DNA of 64,000 bases from Arsukibacterium sp. MJ3 (GCF_000987765.1 NZ_LAHP01000001.1:124001-188000), one strand, 5' to 3'; shown: positions 34,180-43,340, counted from the stretch's first letter. Notes: generated by a model not told the origin, from the sequence alone. Made by a program: numbers and translations.

Positions 34180-35146
34180 TGTGTTTCTGGCTGGGTAATT
34201 TGACGCTGCTGTTCAGATGATAATGTAGCGCTTTATCGTGAGCAGTGGTTTGGCGCGAGACGGCCGCTAGCGACACCTGAAAAAGGGCGATAACCGTTAG
34301 TTTTAGTTTTTGTGCCGGGCCAATAACACTCCGGCTTTGCCAATACTGTTGTTCGCCTTTTTGTAAAATTTGCTGGCCTATCTGCCGATAAACCTTTGCC
34401 GCAACGGCAATGGCTAAACGTGCCCGAAACGGCAAATAACCAAGGCCTTGCCAGCCACTTTTATAATACTTTTCGGCTAAATTCAGCAAATCGACTACTC
34501 CCAACCAGGCGTTATGTCGGGCAAGTGTATTTGCAGCAATGATAGCGTCTGGGGCAATAACGCCCGCTATGCCGTCGGCCGGCAAGTACATTCGGTTTAG
34601 GTGCGCATCTTCGAGTACATCGCGCGATATATTGGTAAGTTGCATCGCAATACCTAAATCAATGGCGTGGGGTAAGGCTTTTTCCCGCTGCCGGGCGCCA
34701 AGTAAACACGTCATCATCACCCCTACCGTACCGGCCACGCCGTAACAATATCGAAGCAGTGCCGCATGCTCGCTAACTCGAACCAGCTGCAAATCCTGCC
34801 TTACCGTGTTAACCAGATCTGCCAAAGCATGTAGTGCCAGTGGCTGCACGTCGAACAACGATTTCGCTTGCTGATAAAGAAGCGATGTTGTGGCTGACGC
34901 CATTGGTTTTGCTATAAGCGCCTGATGAAATTCACCAAGCTGCTTATCAGCAGCTTTTACCTGAGCGACTGTGACGGCTTCATCGGCAATATCGTCAATA
35001 TTACGACATAATTGATATAGCTGTGCCGCATTATTAAGCTGTTGTTCGGTCAATAGCTGGCCAGCCCAATAAAAGCTTTTACCTTTTCGCCGTAACACCT
35101 CGGTATTAGTTGCAGCAAGGCTGCCCTCAGCTACCGTTTCGCTCAT
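34169..35146 (-). CDS. crtB: Phytoene synthase CrtB
   Basis: Joins two geranylgeranyl diphosphates head-to-head into phytoene. 325 aa, normal length about 310. First Asp-rich motif CRNIDDIADEAV is near residue 50, RYCYGVAGTVGVMM near residue 130, and the second Asp-rich motif LTNISRDVLEDAHLNRMYLP near residue 170. It starts 4 nt before the crtI stop (ATGA overlap). This gives the second committed step of the local carotenoid pathway. Confidence 0.95.
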   Translation of the reverse strand: MSETVAEGSLAATNTEVLRRKGKSFYWAGQLLTEQQLNNAAQLYQLCRNIDDIADEAVTVAQVKAADKQLGEFHQALIAKPMASATTSLLYQQAKSLFDVQPLALHALADLVNTVRQDLQLVRVSEHAALLRYCYGVAGTVGVMMTCLLGARQREKALPHAIDLGIAMQLTNISRDVLEDAHLNRMYLPADGIAGVIAPDAIIAANTLARHNAWLGVVDLLNLAEKYYKSGWQGLGYLPFRARLAIAVAAKVYRQIGQQILQKGEQQYWQSRSVIGPAQKLKLTVIALFQVSLAAVSRQTTAHDKALHYHLNSSVKLPSQKHNDV

Positions 35147-36699
35147 TTAGTGCCCCTAATTGGCGCCGCGGTGGTACTTATGTCGTTTGCCGCAACGGTT
35201 TCATAGGCTCTTATTACCAGTTCTTCAACCACACCGGCCGAACACACCACTCCGGGCACACCTGCACCAGGATGAACGGCAGCACCAACAAAAAACAGAT
35301 TGGGATAACGCGGCGACTGATTATGAAAACGCAGTCCGGCTGACTGGGTTAGCGTTGGTGCAATAGAAAACCCACTGCCAAACGGACTGTTTAGTTCAGA
35401 ATGAAAATAGGTAGGAGAAATACTGTGTTTGGCACGAAGTTGCTGTGGCAAGTCTGGCATTAACCGCTGGGTTAGAATAGTAATAATGCGCTGCTCTAAT
35501 GCAGCAGAGATAGTCGGCCAATCCTGATTACCCTGCAGATTGGGTACCGGCGCCAGCACATAGAAAGCGTCGCCATGCTCAGGCGCCATGCTCGGGTCTG
35601 TAGCGCCAGGCCGATGCAAATACAAACTTAAGTCATCTGGGATCTGGCGCTGCTCAAATATTTCAGTCAAAATTTCCCGAAAAGTCTCACCAAATACAAT
35701 AGTGTGATGTTCGATATCGGTGTAAACCCGCTCAGTAGTAAAATACAGCACAAACAGGCCCATCGATTGCTTCAAGCGTTTTCGGTGGCTGTCGGCAAGT
35801 CGTTGCAGTGTAGTTCTTTCAATCCATTTATTATAAACATATAGCGGGTCGGCATTACTGACCAAAAAGTCGGCAGCAAAGCGTTGTCCCTGCTCGGTAA
35901 TAGCCGCGCGCACGTTCAGACCCTCCATTTCCAAATACTGTACCGATTGGCCGGTGTGCAAGCGGCCACCATGTCGCTGAAACAGCGACGCCAATGCGTC
36001 AATTAACGCGCCGGTGCCACCTTGCACATACCAGACACCCTCCTTGCGTTCCAGCGCATGGATCAGTGCATACAAGGCCGATGTTTTAAAAGGATTACCA
36101 CCTACCAATAGCGAAGGCACAGAGAATGCTCTGCGTAAACGTTCATCACTGAAAAAATCGGATACAAACTGATAAATACTGCGATCAGCCCTAAGCTTAA
36201 GCAGATCAGGTAACACCTTAAGCATATCAGCAACACGGGTAAAAGGCCGTTGTGCCAATTCGGTAAAGCCACGATCGTACATTGCTTCAGCTGCCTGCAG
36301 AAAAAGCGGGTATTGCTTACCCTCACCCGGCGACAGTCTCTCAATTTCATCAATTAGCGCCGCTGTTGTACCGTGATAATCGAAATGGCTGCCATCAGCA
36401 AAGTCCATCCGATAAAATGGCGCAACCGGCAATAGTGTGACGTGGTCTTCAAGTGTTTCGCCAAAACGCTCAAATAATTCAGTAAAAAGCAAAGGCGCCG
36501 TAATAACTGTTGGCCCGGCATCAAAGCGGTGTCCATCTAGCTGAAACGTTCTGGCACGGCCACCAAGGTCAGCGTGTTTTTCCAGCAAATCAACCGTATA
36601 GCCCCGCGCCAATAAGCGTAACGCTACAGCAAGCCCGCCAAATCCGGCACCGACTACCACTGCCGTTTTCGCGGCATTTATTCCAGCAGATTGCTGCAT
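35143..36699 (-). CDS. crtI: Phytoene desaturase CrtI
   Basis: Four-step FAD-dependent phytoene desaturase giving lycopene. 518 aa. N-terminal FAD motif VVVGAGFGGLAVALRLLARG is followed by LGGRARTFQLDGHRFDAGPT. The C-terminal signature ends in LFFVGAAVHPGAGVPGVV, diagnostic of CrtI. The start is 4 nt after the crtE stop. Because no crtZ, crtW or glycosylase gene is present, the pathway in this window should end at beta-carotene and retinal. Confidence 0.95.
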   Translation of the reverse strand: MQQSAGINAAKTAVVVGAGFGGLAVALRLLARGYTVDLLEKHADLGGRARTFQLDGHRFDAGPTVITAPLLFTELFERFGETLEDHVTLLPVAPFYRMDFADGSHFDYHGTTAALIDEIERLSPGEGKQYPLFLQAAEAMYDRGFTELAQRPFTRVADMLKVLPDLLKLRADRSIYQFVSDFFSDERLRRAFSVPSLLVGGNPFKTSALYALIHALERKEGVWYVQGGTGALIDALASLFQRHGGRLHTGQSVQYLEMEGLNVRAAITEQGQRFAADFLVSNADPLYVYNKWIERTTLQRLADSHRKRLKQSMGLFVLYFTTERVYTDIEHHTIVFGETFREILTEIFEQRQIPDDLSLYLHRPGATDPSMAPEHGDAFYVLAPVPNLQGNQDWPTISAALEQRIITILTQRLMPDLPQQLRAKHSISPTYFHSELNSPFGSGFSIAPTLTQSAGLRFHNQSPRYPNLFFVGAAVHPGAGVPGVVCSAGVVEELVIRAYETVAANDISTTAAPIRGTK

Positions 36700-36703
36700 A
36701 ACT

Positions 36704-37717
36704 TTACTCCCAATTTACTCTACCGTAATAACGGTGTGCTTGTGCCCGACGTTCTAGTTGTAATAATAACGGCCCTAGTGTAGGGATAATGGACGTTGGG
36801 AGCTGTTGTTCCAGATGCTGCAGCTGCTGACGAGCGCGTTGCAGTAATGCCTGGGCATGGCGGGTTGCGCTTAGAAAGCGTAGCTCTGGGCTGTCATTTA
36901 GTCTATTACGATGATGATGCCATGCATGAAACGGATGAAGCGATTTCACTTTATGGTTTATGTCAGTCAAAGGGCCAGTAATATCGGTCAAGTCGTCCAG
37001 ATCATCAATAATCTGATAGGCAAGGCCTACTGCCTCAGCCAACCGCTTTATTGATGCCAATATTGGCTGGCTAGCATTGGCCGCTATTGCACCAGTTAAT
37101 AATGGAAGTTGGATCAGTGGCGCGGTTTTAGCTTGTGCCGCATTAATATAGGCCCTAAACCGTGGCCAGCTGTTGAGCTCCCTCGGCGCAATTTCAACAC
37201 TTTGCCCGACAATAACCCGACATGTCATCGCCGCAAGATGTTGTGTCAGATAACACGATTTTTGGCTGTCTTTTAAGCCTGAGGTAACAGCAAAAGCGGT
37301 ACATAGAAGTAAGTCACCGGCACACAGTGCAACACCTTTACCGTGCTTTTTCCATACCGTAGGCTGTCCTCTTCGCTGCTTATCGCCGTCAAGCACATCA
37401 TCATGCACTAGCGACGCGTTGTGAACCAATTCGCAGGCTGCAGCTGCGACAATGGCGTAATCTGCTGAACATTGAAAACTTTTGCAACTGGCTAACGCTA
37501 ACCGCGCCCGAAGCAAGCTGCCTTTGGTACCAATTTGGTACTGACTGGCATTATTAGCCGGACCTTGCATCGCATTCTGCAGACTGTCGAGCATAAGTGC
37601 TTTAACTTTTTTTAATTCTTCAGCAAATATGTCTTCATCGGCAGATGGAACCGCTACAACGTAAGCACTAACATTTTTACCAAAAGATACACCGGTGCAT
37701 AAGGCAGTAACCGCCAT
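36704..37717 (-). CDS. crtE: Geranylgeranyl diphosphate synthase CrtE
   Basis: Polyprenyl synthase making the C20 precursor from IPP and DMAPP/FPP. 337 aa. First Asp-rich motif LVHDDVLDGDKQRRG (DDxxD) is near residue 95; the second AYQIIDDLDDLTDI (DDxxD) near residue 235. GTKGSLLRARLAL near residue 65 carries the substrate-binding basic residues. The first about 50 residues are longer than usual and the start is not certain. It is the first gene of the carotenoid operon, 160 nt downstream of the rhodopsin gene. Confidence 0.92.
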   Translation of the reverse strand: MAVTALCTGVSFGKNVSAYVVAVPSADEDIFAEELKKVKALMLDSLQNAMQGPANNASQYQIGTKGSLLRARLALASCKSFQCSADYAIVAAAACELVHNASLVHDDVLDGDKQRRGQPTVWKKHGKGVALCAGDLLLCTAFAVTSGLKDSQKSCYLTQHLAAMTCRVIVGQSVEIAPRELNSWPRFRAYINAAQAKTAPLIQLPLLTGAIAANASQPILASIKRLAEAVGLAYQIIDDLDDLTDITGPLTDINHKVKSLHPFHAWHHHRNRLNDSPELRFLSATRHAQALLQRARQQLQHLEQQLPTSIIPTLGPLLLQLERRAQAHRYYGRVNWE

Positions 37718-37795
37718 TGGTATTCTCCCTAAAAGGGGATGAGCACTAACATCTTATTGTTAAGCACTTTCCCTCAACAAAGCCTGAGACGTGAT

Positions 37796-37850
37796 CGGCA
37801 CGAACAACGTCCGTGCCGGTTTGATCATGACTGCTAACAAGTAGCAGTCA
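37796..37850 (-). promoter_or_regulatory. Two hairpins between rhodopsin and crtE
   Basis: TGACTGCTA / TAGCAGTCA (37828-37836 and 37842-37850) with a 5-nt loop, and CGGCACG / CGTGCCG (37796-37802 and 37812-37818) with a 9-nt loop. They lie in the 160-nt gap between the rhodopsin stop and the crtE start. Neither has a strong T run on the minus strand, so they may stabilise the rhodopsin mRNA or attenuate read-through rather than stop all transcription. Confidence 0.55.
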
Positions 37851-37876
37851 AATTCCAACAAACATCACGTTGAATA

Positions 37877-38644
37877 TCAGGCATTTTGCATTTGTGCATC
37901 TGCTTTGCTTTTGCGAACAGCAATAGTAAAGATCAGTATACCAAACACGGCTTTTGCAACGATGTCAGCAATTGTATAACCCGCTTCTACCATTACAATA
38001 GCATTACCACCTGTTACGCCCAGCAATGGGAGTAAGTAAACAATCGGGTAGAACGCCCAAGATAAAACAACAAGCCAAGCGGCTTTGTTGATAAGGCCTT
38101 TAACGCTGTCAGGCTGATTAGCAATTGAGCTTTTAAGACCAACTACCAGCTCTTTAACGATGTATAAGAATGGAATCATTGACAGAACCCAAAAAATTGT
38201 CCGGGTTTCCATGCTTTCAGACACTTCACCTGGGTAACCAAGGATAATCATCAATGCAGCGGCGCCGCCCAATTTAACTGACTTACTCATGGTTTCACTG
38301 CCACTAAGCTTCATAACTAAAATAAGTTCAATTAAAAGTAGTGGTACTGTTAACAACCAATCTACATAGCGGTACGCACGGTTAAATCCTTCTCCCGTTG
38401 GTACAACCTGACCTGAAGTCACTACTACCGCACTATCCCAAGACAACATGATTTGCAAGTAATGGTAAGCGGCAATAGCCGTTACCAAACCGCTAATCGT
38501 GATGGCCATTTGATAAGCCGGCGCAACTGACGACTTCATCAGCCACAAAAACAATGTGGTAGATGCCATTACGGCCAGGCCAAAGGAAAAAACGTTTCCT
38601 ATAAAGCCATATTGACCAACTGATAAACTCTCGAGTATTAGCAT
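37877..38644 (-). CDS. Proton-pumping rhodopsin, xanthorhodopsin-like clade, green-tuned
   Basis: Seven-helix microbial rhodopsin, 255 aa. Counting from the chosen ATG, the helix-C motif is RYVDWLLTVPLL with Asp95 (counter-ion/acceptor), Thr99 and Glu106 (donor), the DTE set of outward proton pumps. Leu103, eight after Asp95, is the green-tuning residue. His61 in AAYHYLQIM matches the His that pairs with the acceptor. Lys231 in IADIVAKAVFG is the Schiff-base lysine. GYPGEVSES and YRYVDWLL resemble the xanthorhodopsin/Gloeobacter rhodopsin branch. Trp152 is at the position that is Gly in carotenoid-binding forms. An in-frame ATG lies 7 codons upstream. Confidence 0.93.
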   Translation of the reverse strand: MLILESLSVGQYGFIGNVFSFGLAVMASTTLFLWLMKSSVAPAYQMAITISGLVTAIAAYHYLQIMLSWDSAVVVTSGQVVPTGEGFNRAYRYVDWLLTVPLLLIELILVMKLSGSETMSKSVKLGGAAALMIILGYPGEVSESMETRTIFWVLSMIPFLYIVKELVVGLKSSIANQPDSVKGLINKAAWLVVLSWAFYPIVYLLPLLGVTGGNAIVMVEAGYTIADIVAKAVFGILIFTIAVRKSKADAQMQNA

Positions 38645-38925
38645 TTTATTTTTTTCCTTTAACAAAATTTTGCTTAAGTATTAGCTGCTTACGAATCCCA
38701 GCAGTTAGGCATGCAGCCTAACGTTTTTAATAGCACCATACAGTACTATTCTGGTTAAAATGCTTACGCTTGGTGTTTGTATCAAGATCAGCTTCAAAAG
38801 ATTATTCGCAAAACTTATTGATAAAGCGGGTAAAAGTAGTCGTAACGACTTTAGGCAGTGTTTACTTTCAAAAAGGGGTATAGCCAAGTAAAGTAGCCAA
38901 TTCTGCCCTTTTTGATGAGCCTGTT

Positions 38926-40398
38926 ATGTCTGCTACTACCGATTCTTTTAATGTTGAACACAGTTATCAGCAATTACCTGCCTCTTTATTCACACATTGC
39001 CAACCAACACCAGTGGCAGCCCCTGAGTGGTTAGCGTTTAATCAGCCTTTGGCAGACGAGCTGGGTTTACCGTCGACATACCATGCCAGCGACGCAGGCT
39101 TGCAGCTGTTTGCGGGTAATGCATTAGCTGACTGGTGCAAACCACTGGCGCAGGCTTATGCGGGCCACCAATTTGCCAATTATGTTCCCCGTTTAGGCGA
39201 TGGCCGGGCACTGCTGTTAGCTGAAGTAATAAACCCGCAAGGCCAACGATATGATTTGCAATTAAAAGGGGCCGGGCCAACGCCCTTTTCCAGAGGTGGC
39301 GATGGCCGCTCTCCGCTGGGGCCGGTTATGCGCGAGTATCTATTAAGCGAAGCCATGCACGCACTGGGCGTACCCACAACCCGGGCTTTGGCTGCGGTCA
39401 GCAGTGGCGAAATAGTGTTGCGTGATGAAAGCCTGCCAGGGGCTATTTTAACCCGGGTAGCAAAAAGCCACATTCGGATTGGTACCTTTCAATATGTTGC
39501 CTCACTTGCCGATCAAGCACAGTTAACTGAGTTTGCTGATTATGCTATCGCCCGCCATTACCCACATTGTAGTAAACAGCCGCAACCTTACCGGGCGTTA
39601 CTGGAGGCCGTTATTGCCGCCCAGGCAGCCACAGTTGCACACTGGATGAGCCTAGGTTTTATTCATGGAGTTATGAATACCGACAATATGAGTATTAGTG
39701 GCGAGACCATTGATTACGGGCCTTGTGCTTTTATGGAAGCCTATGACGAGAAAACGGTGTTTAGCGCTATCGACCGTCGTGGCCGTTATGCCTATTGCAA
39801 CCAACCACCAATTGCACTTTGGAACCTGACCCGATTTGCAGAAGCGTTGTTGCCGCTATTGCACCATGCCCAATCAGAAGCCATAGCGCTGGCGACAGTG
39901 GCTTTAGATAAATTTAGTACGGTATATGATGCTGCCTATCGGCAAAGAATGATGGCAAAACTGGGCATTACCCAAGCAGAAAAGGAAGACGAGCAACTTA
40001 TCGGTAGCTTATTATTATTAATGCAACAGCAGCGAGTCGACTTTACATTATTTTTCAGACAGCTTAGCCAAGAAAACTGTGCTGCTGCAGCTGATCTATG
40101 TAGTAATAGCGCTGACTGGAAAAGCTGGTATGCCAACTGGCAAAGCTGTCTGTCCCGGCAGGCAATAACCAACGAGCAGCGAGTAATAGCAATGCAACAA
40201 GTGAACCCCGCGCTTATTCCGCGCAATCATTTGGTACAACAAGCTATTACACAGGCAACGCAACAAGGTGATCTCAGTTTATTTAATCAGTTACAGCAAG
40301 CCTGGCTGCAGCCTTTTGTCGATAAGCCGGCTTACCAAGTGTTCAGCCACCCCGCCACGGCTGAACAACAAGTGAACCGGACGTTTTGTGGTACCTGA
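38926..40398 (+). CDS. selO: SelO/YdiU protein adenylyltransferase
   Basis: Pseudokinase-fold enzyme that AMPylates proteins and is linked to redox stress. 490 aa, near the usual 480. It has LKGAGPTPFSRGGDGRSPLG near residue 105, ALAAVSSGEIVLRDE near residue 150, and the metal-binding segment GVMNTDNMSISGETIDYGPC near residue 250. The C-terminus QVNRTFCGT is the normal tail with the conserved Cys. It is the first plus-strand gene after the rhodopsin cluster. In-frame start MSATTDSF is supported by its position. Confidence 0.93.
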   Translation: MSATTDSFNVEHSYQQLPASLFTHCQPTPVAAPEWLAFNQPLADELGLPSTYHASDAGLQLFAGNALADWCKPLAQAYAGHQFANYVPRLGDGRALLLAEVINPQGQRYDLQLKGAGPTPFSRGGDGRSPLGPVMREYLLSEAMHALGVPTTRALAAVSSGEIVLRDESLPGAILTRVAKSHIRIGTFQYVASLADQAQLTEFADYAIARHYPHCSKQPQPYRALLEAVIAAQAATVAHWMSLGFIHGVMNTDNMSISGETIDYGPCAFMEAYDEKTVFSAIDRRGRYAYCNQPPIALWNLTRFAEALLPLLHHAQSEAIALATVALDKFSTVYDAAYRQRMMAKLGITQAEKEDEQLIGSLLLLMQQQRVDFTLFFRQLSQENCAAAADLCSNSADWKSWYANWQSCLSRQAITNEQRVIAMQQVNPALIPRNHLVQQAITQATQQGDLSLFNQLQQAWLQPFVDKPAYQVFSHPATAEQQVNRTFCGT

Positions 40399-40409
40399 AA
40401 AATTGAAAG

Positions 40410-40520
40410 TTAGTCACTAGTAGCAATGCTAGCGTCTAATTCCAGTTTGGCTCGTTCAACAAATTCCGGATCCAACTCGGTTTTAACCTCTACACCTAAA
40501 TCTTTAAACTCTGCTGCCAT
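40410..40520 (-). CDS. Tiny ORF (36 aa), low certainty
   Basis: Encodes MAAEFKDLGVEVKTELDPEF and ends ELDASIATSD. The composition is protein-like. It overlaps the end of the 58-aa ORF just upstream by 25 nt in another frame. The two might be one frameshifted gene. No family is recognised. Confidence 0.35.
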   Translation of the reverse strand: MAAEFKDLGVEVKTELDPEFVERAKLELDASIATSD

Positions 40521-40672
40521 AATTGGCTTTGGTTATCACTTTTAGCCTGGCTTAACAGCAACTCGCGATTGCGACGCTTTAAGCTATAGCAACCCGCAGC
40601 ATAATAACAAGCCCCATAGTCAATATACTGATATTCATTGGTGTAAACTGAAAACCGATTATTAAGTAACAC
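40496..40672 (-). CDS. Small ORF (58 aa, GTG start), low certainty
   Basis: Open frame containing FSVYTNEYQYIDYGACYYAA and then GCYSLKRRNRELLLSQAKSD. It is tyrosine- and cysteine-rich, then basic. The frame is open back into the end of the diguanylate cyclase gene, so the start is arbitrary. No family is recognised. The 318-nt gap between selO and the cyclase gene holds nothing else that I can see. Confidence 0.35.
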   Translation of the reverse strand: MLLNNRFSVYTNEYQYIDYGACYYAAGCYSLKRRNRELLLSQAKSDNQSQLWQQSLKI

Positions 40673-40716
40673 TGGATAAAATACGGTTATGCGTAAATAT
40701 AATGGCCGGGAAGAGT

Positions 40717-41772
40717 CTACATTTCCACCCTGTTACGGCCTTTACCTTTCGCCCGGTACAACGCATCGTCAGCCCGCTTTAAAATAGTACTGGCATCGTC
40801 GTCACGAATAAAACAGGCCACACCCAGGCTAACAGTTAACTGCTTACCATGCGCAAAACTGTAGTGTTCTACTGCCGCGCGGATCCGCTCTGCTAGCAAT
40901 TTAGCCCCGGTTAAATCAGTATGCGGACAAATAATTAAAAACTCTTCCCCGCCCCAACGGCCAGCAACGTCAAGTTCACGGCAATACTGCTGTAAAATAC
41001 CGGAAAATGACATTAATGCTTGATCACCTGCCATATGGCCAAAATTATCGTTTATCGCTTTGAAAAAGTCTAAATCAGCCAAAATAACGCTAAAAGGGCT
41101 GCTATGACGAATTGAACGAGCTATTTCATGACTTAAAATATTATCCAGCTTAATACGATTGTATAAACCGGTTAGGGTATCGGTAACAGAAAGCCGTTGT
41201 AATTGCCGATGTTGTGTCGCTAATGCCCGGAACACGTGCTGTCGGCTTACTTCATAATAGTGCACTAAAAGCGTCAGGCATAGTGTCGCCAAGCCAACAT
41301 TTAACACTGCCTCACTGCTGACACTGCCGTCTGGCCACAAACTAGCGCGCCAGCCAAGCAGTATTGCTAAAAGGCTTAGAAATATAACAGTAGTGATTAA
41401 CCCCCGGCGACGGCCGAGTAAGAAAAAAGCCAATGGTGGAAACAGGCTTAACCAGATTAACGAGTAAAACTCAGGGCCAGTAAAACCATAATAGCCGAGT
41501 AAAAAAACAGCCAGTAGCAATACGGTATAATTTGCCCCTTGCCGCACATTATTAGACACTTGAAAACGTCGTAATAAGGTTGCCGCCAGCGCCGCGGCAA
41601 TAAAATCGAGTAAAGCAACCGCATATAAGGAGAATAAAGCCAGATTAACGAAGAAAAAAAATGTAAAAACAACCACCATTCCCAACAGCATGCTATTAAT
41701 TAAATAAACCTGCTGATATTCAGGATCAGTGGGTTTAAATTTGCGATTGTTGGTTATAAAGTTTTTAAACAC
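40717..41772 (-). CDS. Membrane-bound diguanylate cyclase (GGDEF)
   Basis: Makes c-di-GMP. 351 aa with about six transmembrane helices in residues 25-180, then a GGDEF domain from about residue 190. The active-site loop is GRWGGEEFLII (GGEEF) near residue 265. RELD, five residues before GGEEF, is an intact inhibitory I-site (RxxD). Other features are SVTDTLTGLYNRIKLD and DLDFFKAINDNFGHMAGDQAL. No recognised sensory domain is attached to the helices. It likely controls biofilm or motility, by inference. Confidence 0.93.
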   Translation of the reverse strand: MFKNFITNNRKFKPTDPEYQQVYLINSMLLGMVVVFTFFFFVNLALFSLYAVALLDFIAAALAATLLRRFQVSNNVRQGANYTVLLLAVFLLGYYGFTGPEFYSLIWLSLFPPLAFFLLGRRRGLITTVIFLSLLAILLGWRASLWPDGSVSSEAVLNVGLATLCLTLLVHYYEVSRQHVFRALATQHRQLQRLSVTDTLTGLYNRIKLDNILSHEIARSIRHSSPFSVILADLDFFKAINDNFGHMAGDQALMSFSGILQQYCRELDVAGRWGGEEFLIICPHTDLTGAKLLAERIRAAVEHYSFAHGKQLTVSLGVACFIRDDDASTILKRADDALYRAKGKGRNRVEM

Positions 41773-41860
41773 CAGAATTCCTGCTAAATAATCACCATAG
41801 CATGGTAATCGATAAGCTTTAAACCAGCAAAGTACTAATTTATACTAATAAATCAACTTA

Positions 41861-43105
41861 TTAAGCAAGTATTGCTAGATATAAGCTGCGGCCGCTTAAC
41901 AACAATGTCAGCAGCCATACCGTACTTCCGACAATATTTTGCCGTAAGGTATTACGATATTGTCCCATTAACGGTGAATTAACAGCCAGCAGTAGAGCTA
42001 AACTAATTAACGGTAATAAGATACCGTTGGCCACTTGAGCAAACCAAATAACCGCAAGCGGACGAATGCCCAGTGACGACAAACTTACCCCAATTACAAT
42101 AATCAGTAACCAACAAACCCGAAACTGCGCTTTATTTAGCGGGAATAAACCATTTAATGCATACGCAGCAGCCAACGGTGCGGTAATTGCTGACGTCACT
42201 CCGGCAGCCATTAACCCACCAGCCATTAACCACAGGGCGGCATCCCCAGCGAGTGGCTGCAATGATTGCGCTAAATCGACGGCATTGTTTATCCGGTGTT
42301 CCTGACCATAAAAGGCCGCAGCAGCAGTAGATAAAATAGCAATAGATATTAAGCCACCCAATGGAATAGCGGTACGAATATCAGCATTGGACAATGCCAA
42401 TTGTTGTTGACAACTTAAGCTAGAGCCTTGCCATTTTCTGGCGCTGGCAGCAGCATGTAAAAATAGTGAATAAGGCACCACTGTGGTGCCTACCAAGGCA
42501 ATAACAGACAACAGTGCCCCATCAGGCAATGTGGGTATAAGCAAGCCCTTAAACAGGCTAACAACATCGGGTTTACTGAGAATAAGCGTTAGCAGAAACG
42601 CCAGACTCATTAGTAACACCAAACCAATAAGAAAACGCTCAATCAGCAGATAATTACGCTGCCACAACACCGCAATAGCAATAAAACCAAACACTATTGC
42701 CCAGGGGTTGGTGATACCCTGCTCGCGCATCAGGACAATAACGGTAGATTGTTGCCAAAGTGCATCAGCACCCATACTGGCACCACTAATATTGCCCCCC
42801 TGATAAGCACTGTTACCAATAACCACAGCGGCAATAATCAGCAACATCAGCGGGTATTTAAGCCAGGGCTGACGGTATAACTGACGTAAGTTCTCACCAA
42901 GACCCTGGCCGGTTACAATACCGAGTCGTGCCGCCATTTCCTGTAATACCATGGTCGCAAACACTGAAAACAACAAGGCCCATAGTAACGCGTAGCCATA
43001 ATCCGCACCGGCCAGCGACGCACTAATCACCGTTCCCGGGCCAATAAAGGCAGCAGTAACTAGCGTGGCTGGACCCAGGGTAAATACCGGTGTTTTAGTG
43101 GTCAT
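41861..43105 (-). CDS. Nramp-like divalent-metal transporter with altered metal site
   Basis: 414-aa membrane protein with about eleven helices and an Nramp (MntH) family profile. In canonical Nramps helix 1 has DPGN and helix 6 has MPHN, which bind the metal. Here helix 1 reads FIGPGTVISASLAGADYGYA (GPGT at residues 22-25) and helix 6 reads TTVVPYSLFLHAAASA (VPYS near 212). Both metal-ligand motifs are changed, so transport of Mn/Fe in the usual way is doubtful. The protein could carry another ion or small solute. It is monocistronic. Confidence 0.8.
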   Translation of the reverse strand: MTTKTPVFTLGPATLVTAAFIGPGTVISASLAGADYGYALLWALLFSVFATMVLQEMAARLGIVTGQGLGENLRQLYRQPWLKYPLMLLIIAAVVIGNSAYQGGNISGASMGADALWQQSTVIVLMREQGITNPWAIVFGFIAIAVLWQRNYLLIERFLIGLVLLMSLAFLLTLILSKPDVVSLFKGLLIPTLPDGALLSVIALVGTTVVPYSLFLHAAASARKWQGSSLSCQQQLALSNADIRTAIPLGGLISIAILSTAAAAFYGQEHRINNAVDLAQSLQPLAGDAALWLMAGGLMAAGVTSAITAPLAAAYALNGLFPLNKAQFRVCWLLIIVIGVSLSSLGIRPLAVIWFAQVANGILLPLISLALLLAVNSPLMGQYRNTLRQNIVGSTVWLLTLLLSGRSLYLAILA

Positions 43106-43340
43106 AATGACAGGTTTCTTACATGTTAATTAAGCAAGACTTGATAAATAATATTCATTGCTAAATACGATATTACTAGTGTAGCGGTAAACATAGCCAC
43201 TTCAAAATCATAAACGTATAGTACAAATATTCTATACTAACCTGGCTAACCGCTTACGGAATGACCGTTAAGCATAATTTTGCTAAACTATTCAATTTTT
43301 AACATTTGCTATATCAATTTGAGTTAGCATACAACCAATA

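Noticed and set aside
36704-37717. CrtE as octaprenyl diphosphate synthase IspB
   Set aside because: The gene is the first of a crt operon, and the downstream phytoene synthase needs a C20 product; chain length itself cannot be read with certainty.
37877-38644. Sodium-pumping (NDQ) or chloride-pumping rhodopsin
   Set aside because: The helix-C residues are Asp95, Thr99 and Glu106, the proton-pump set.
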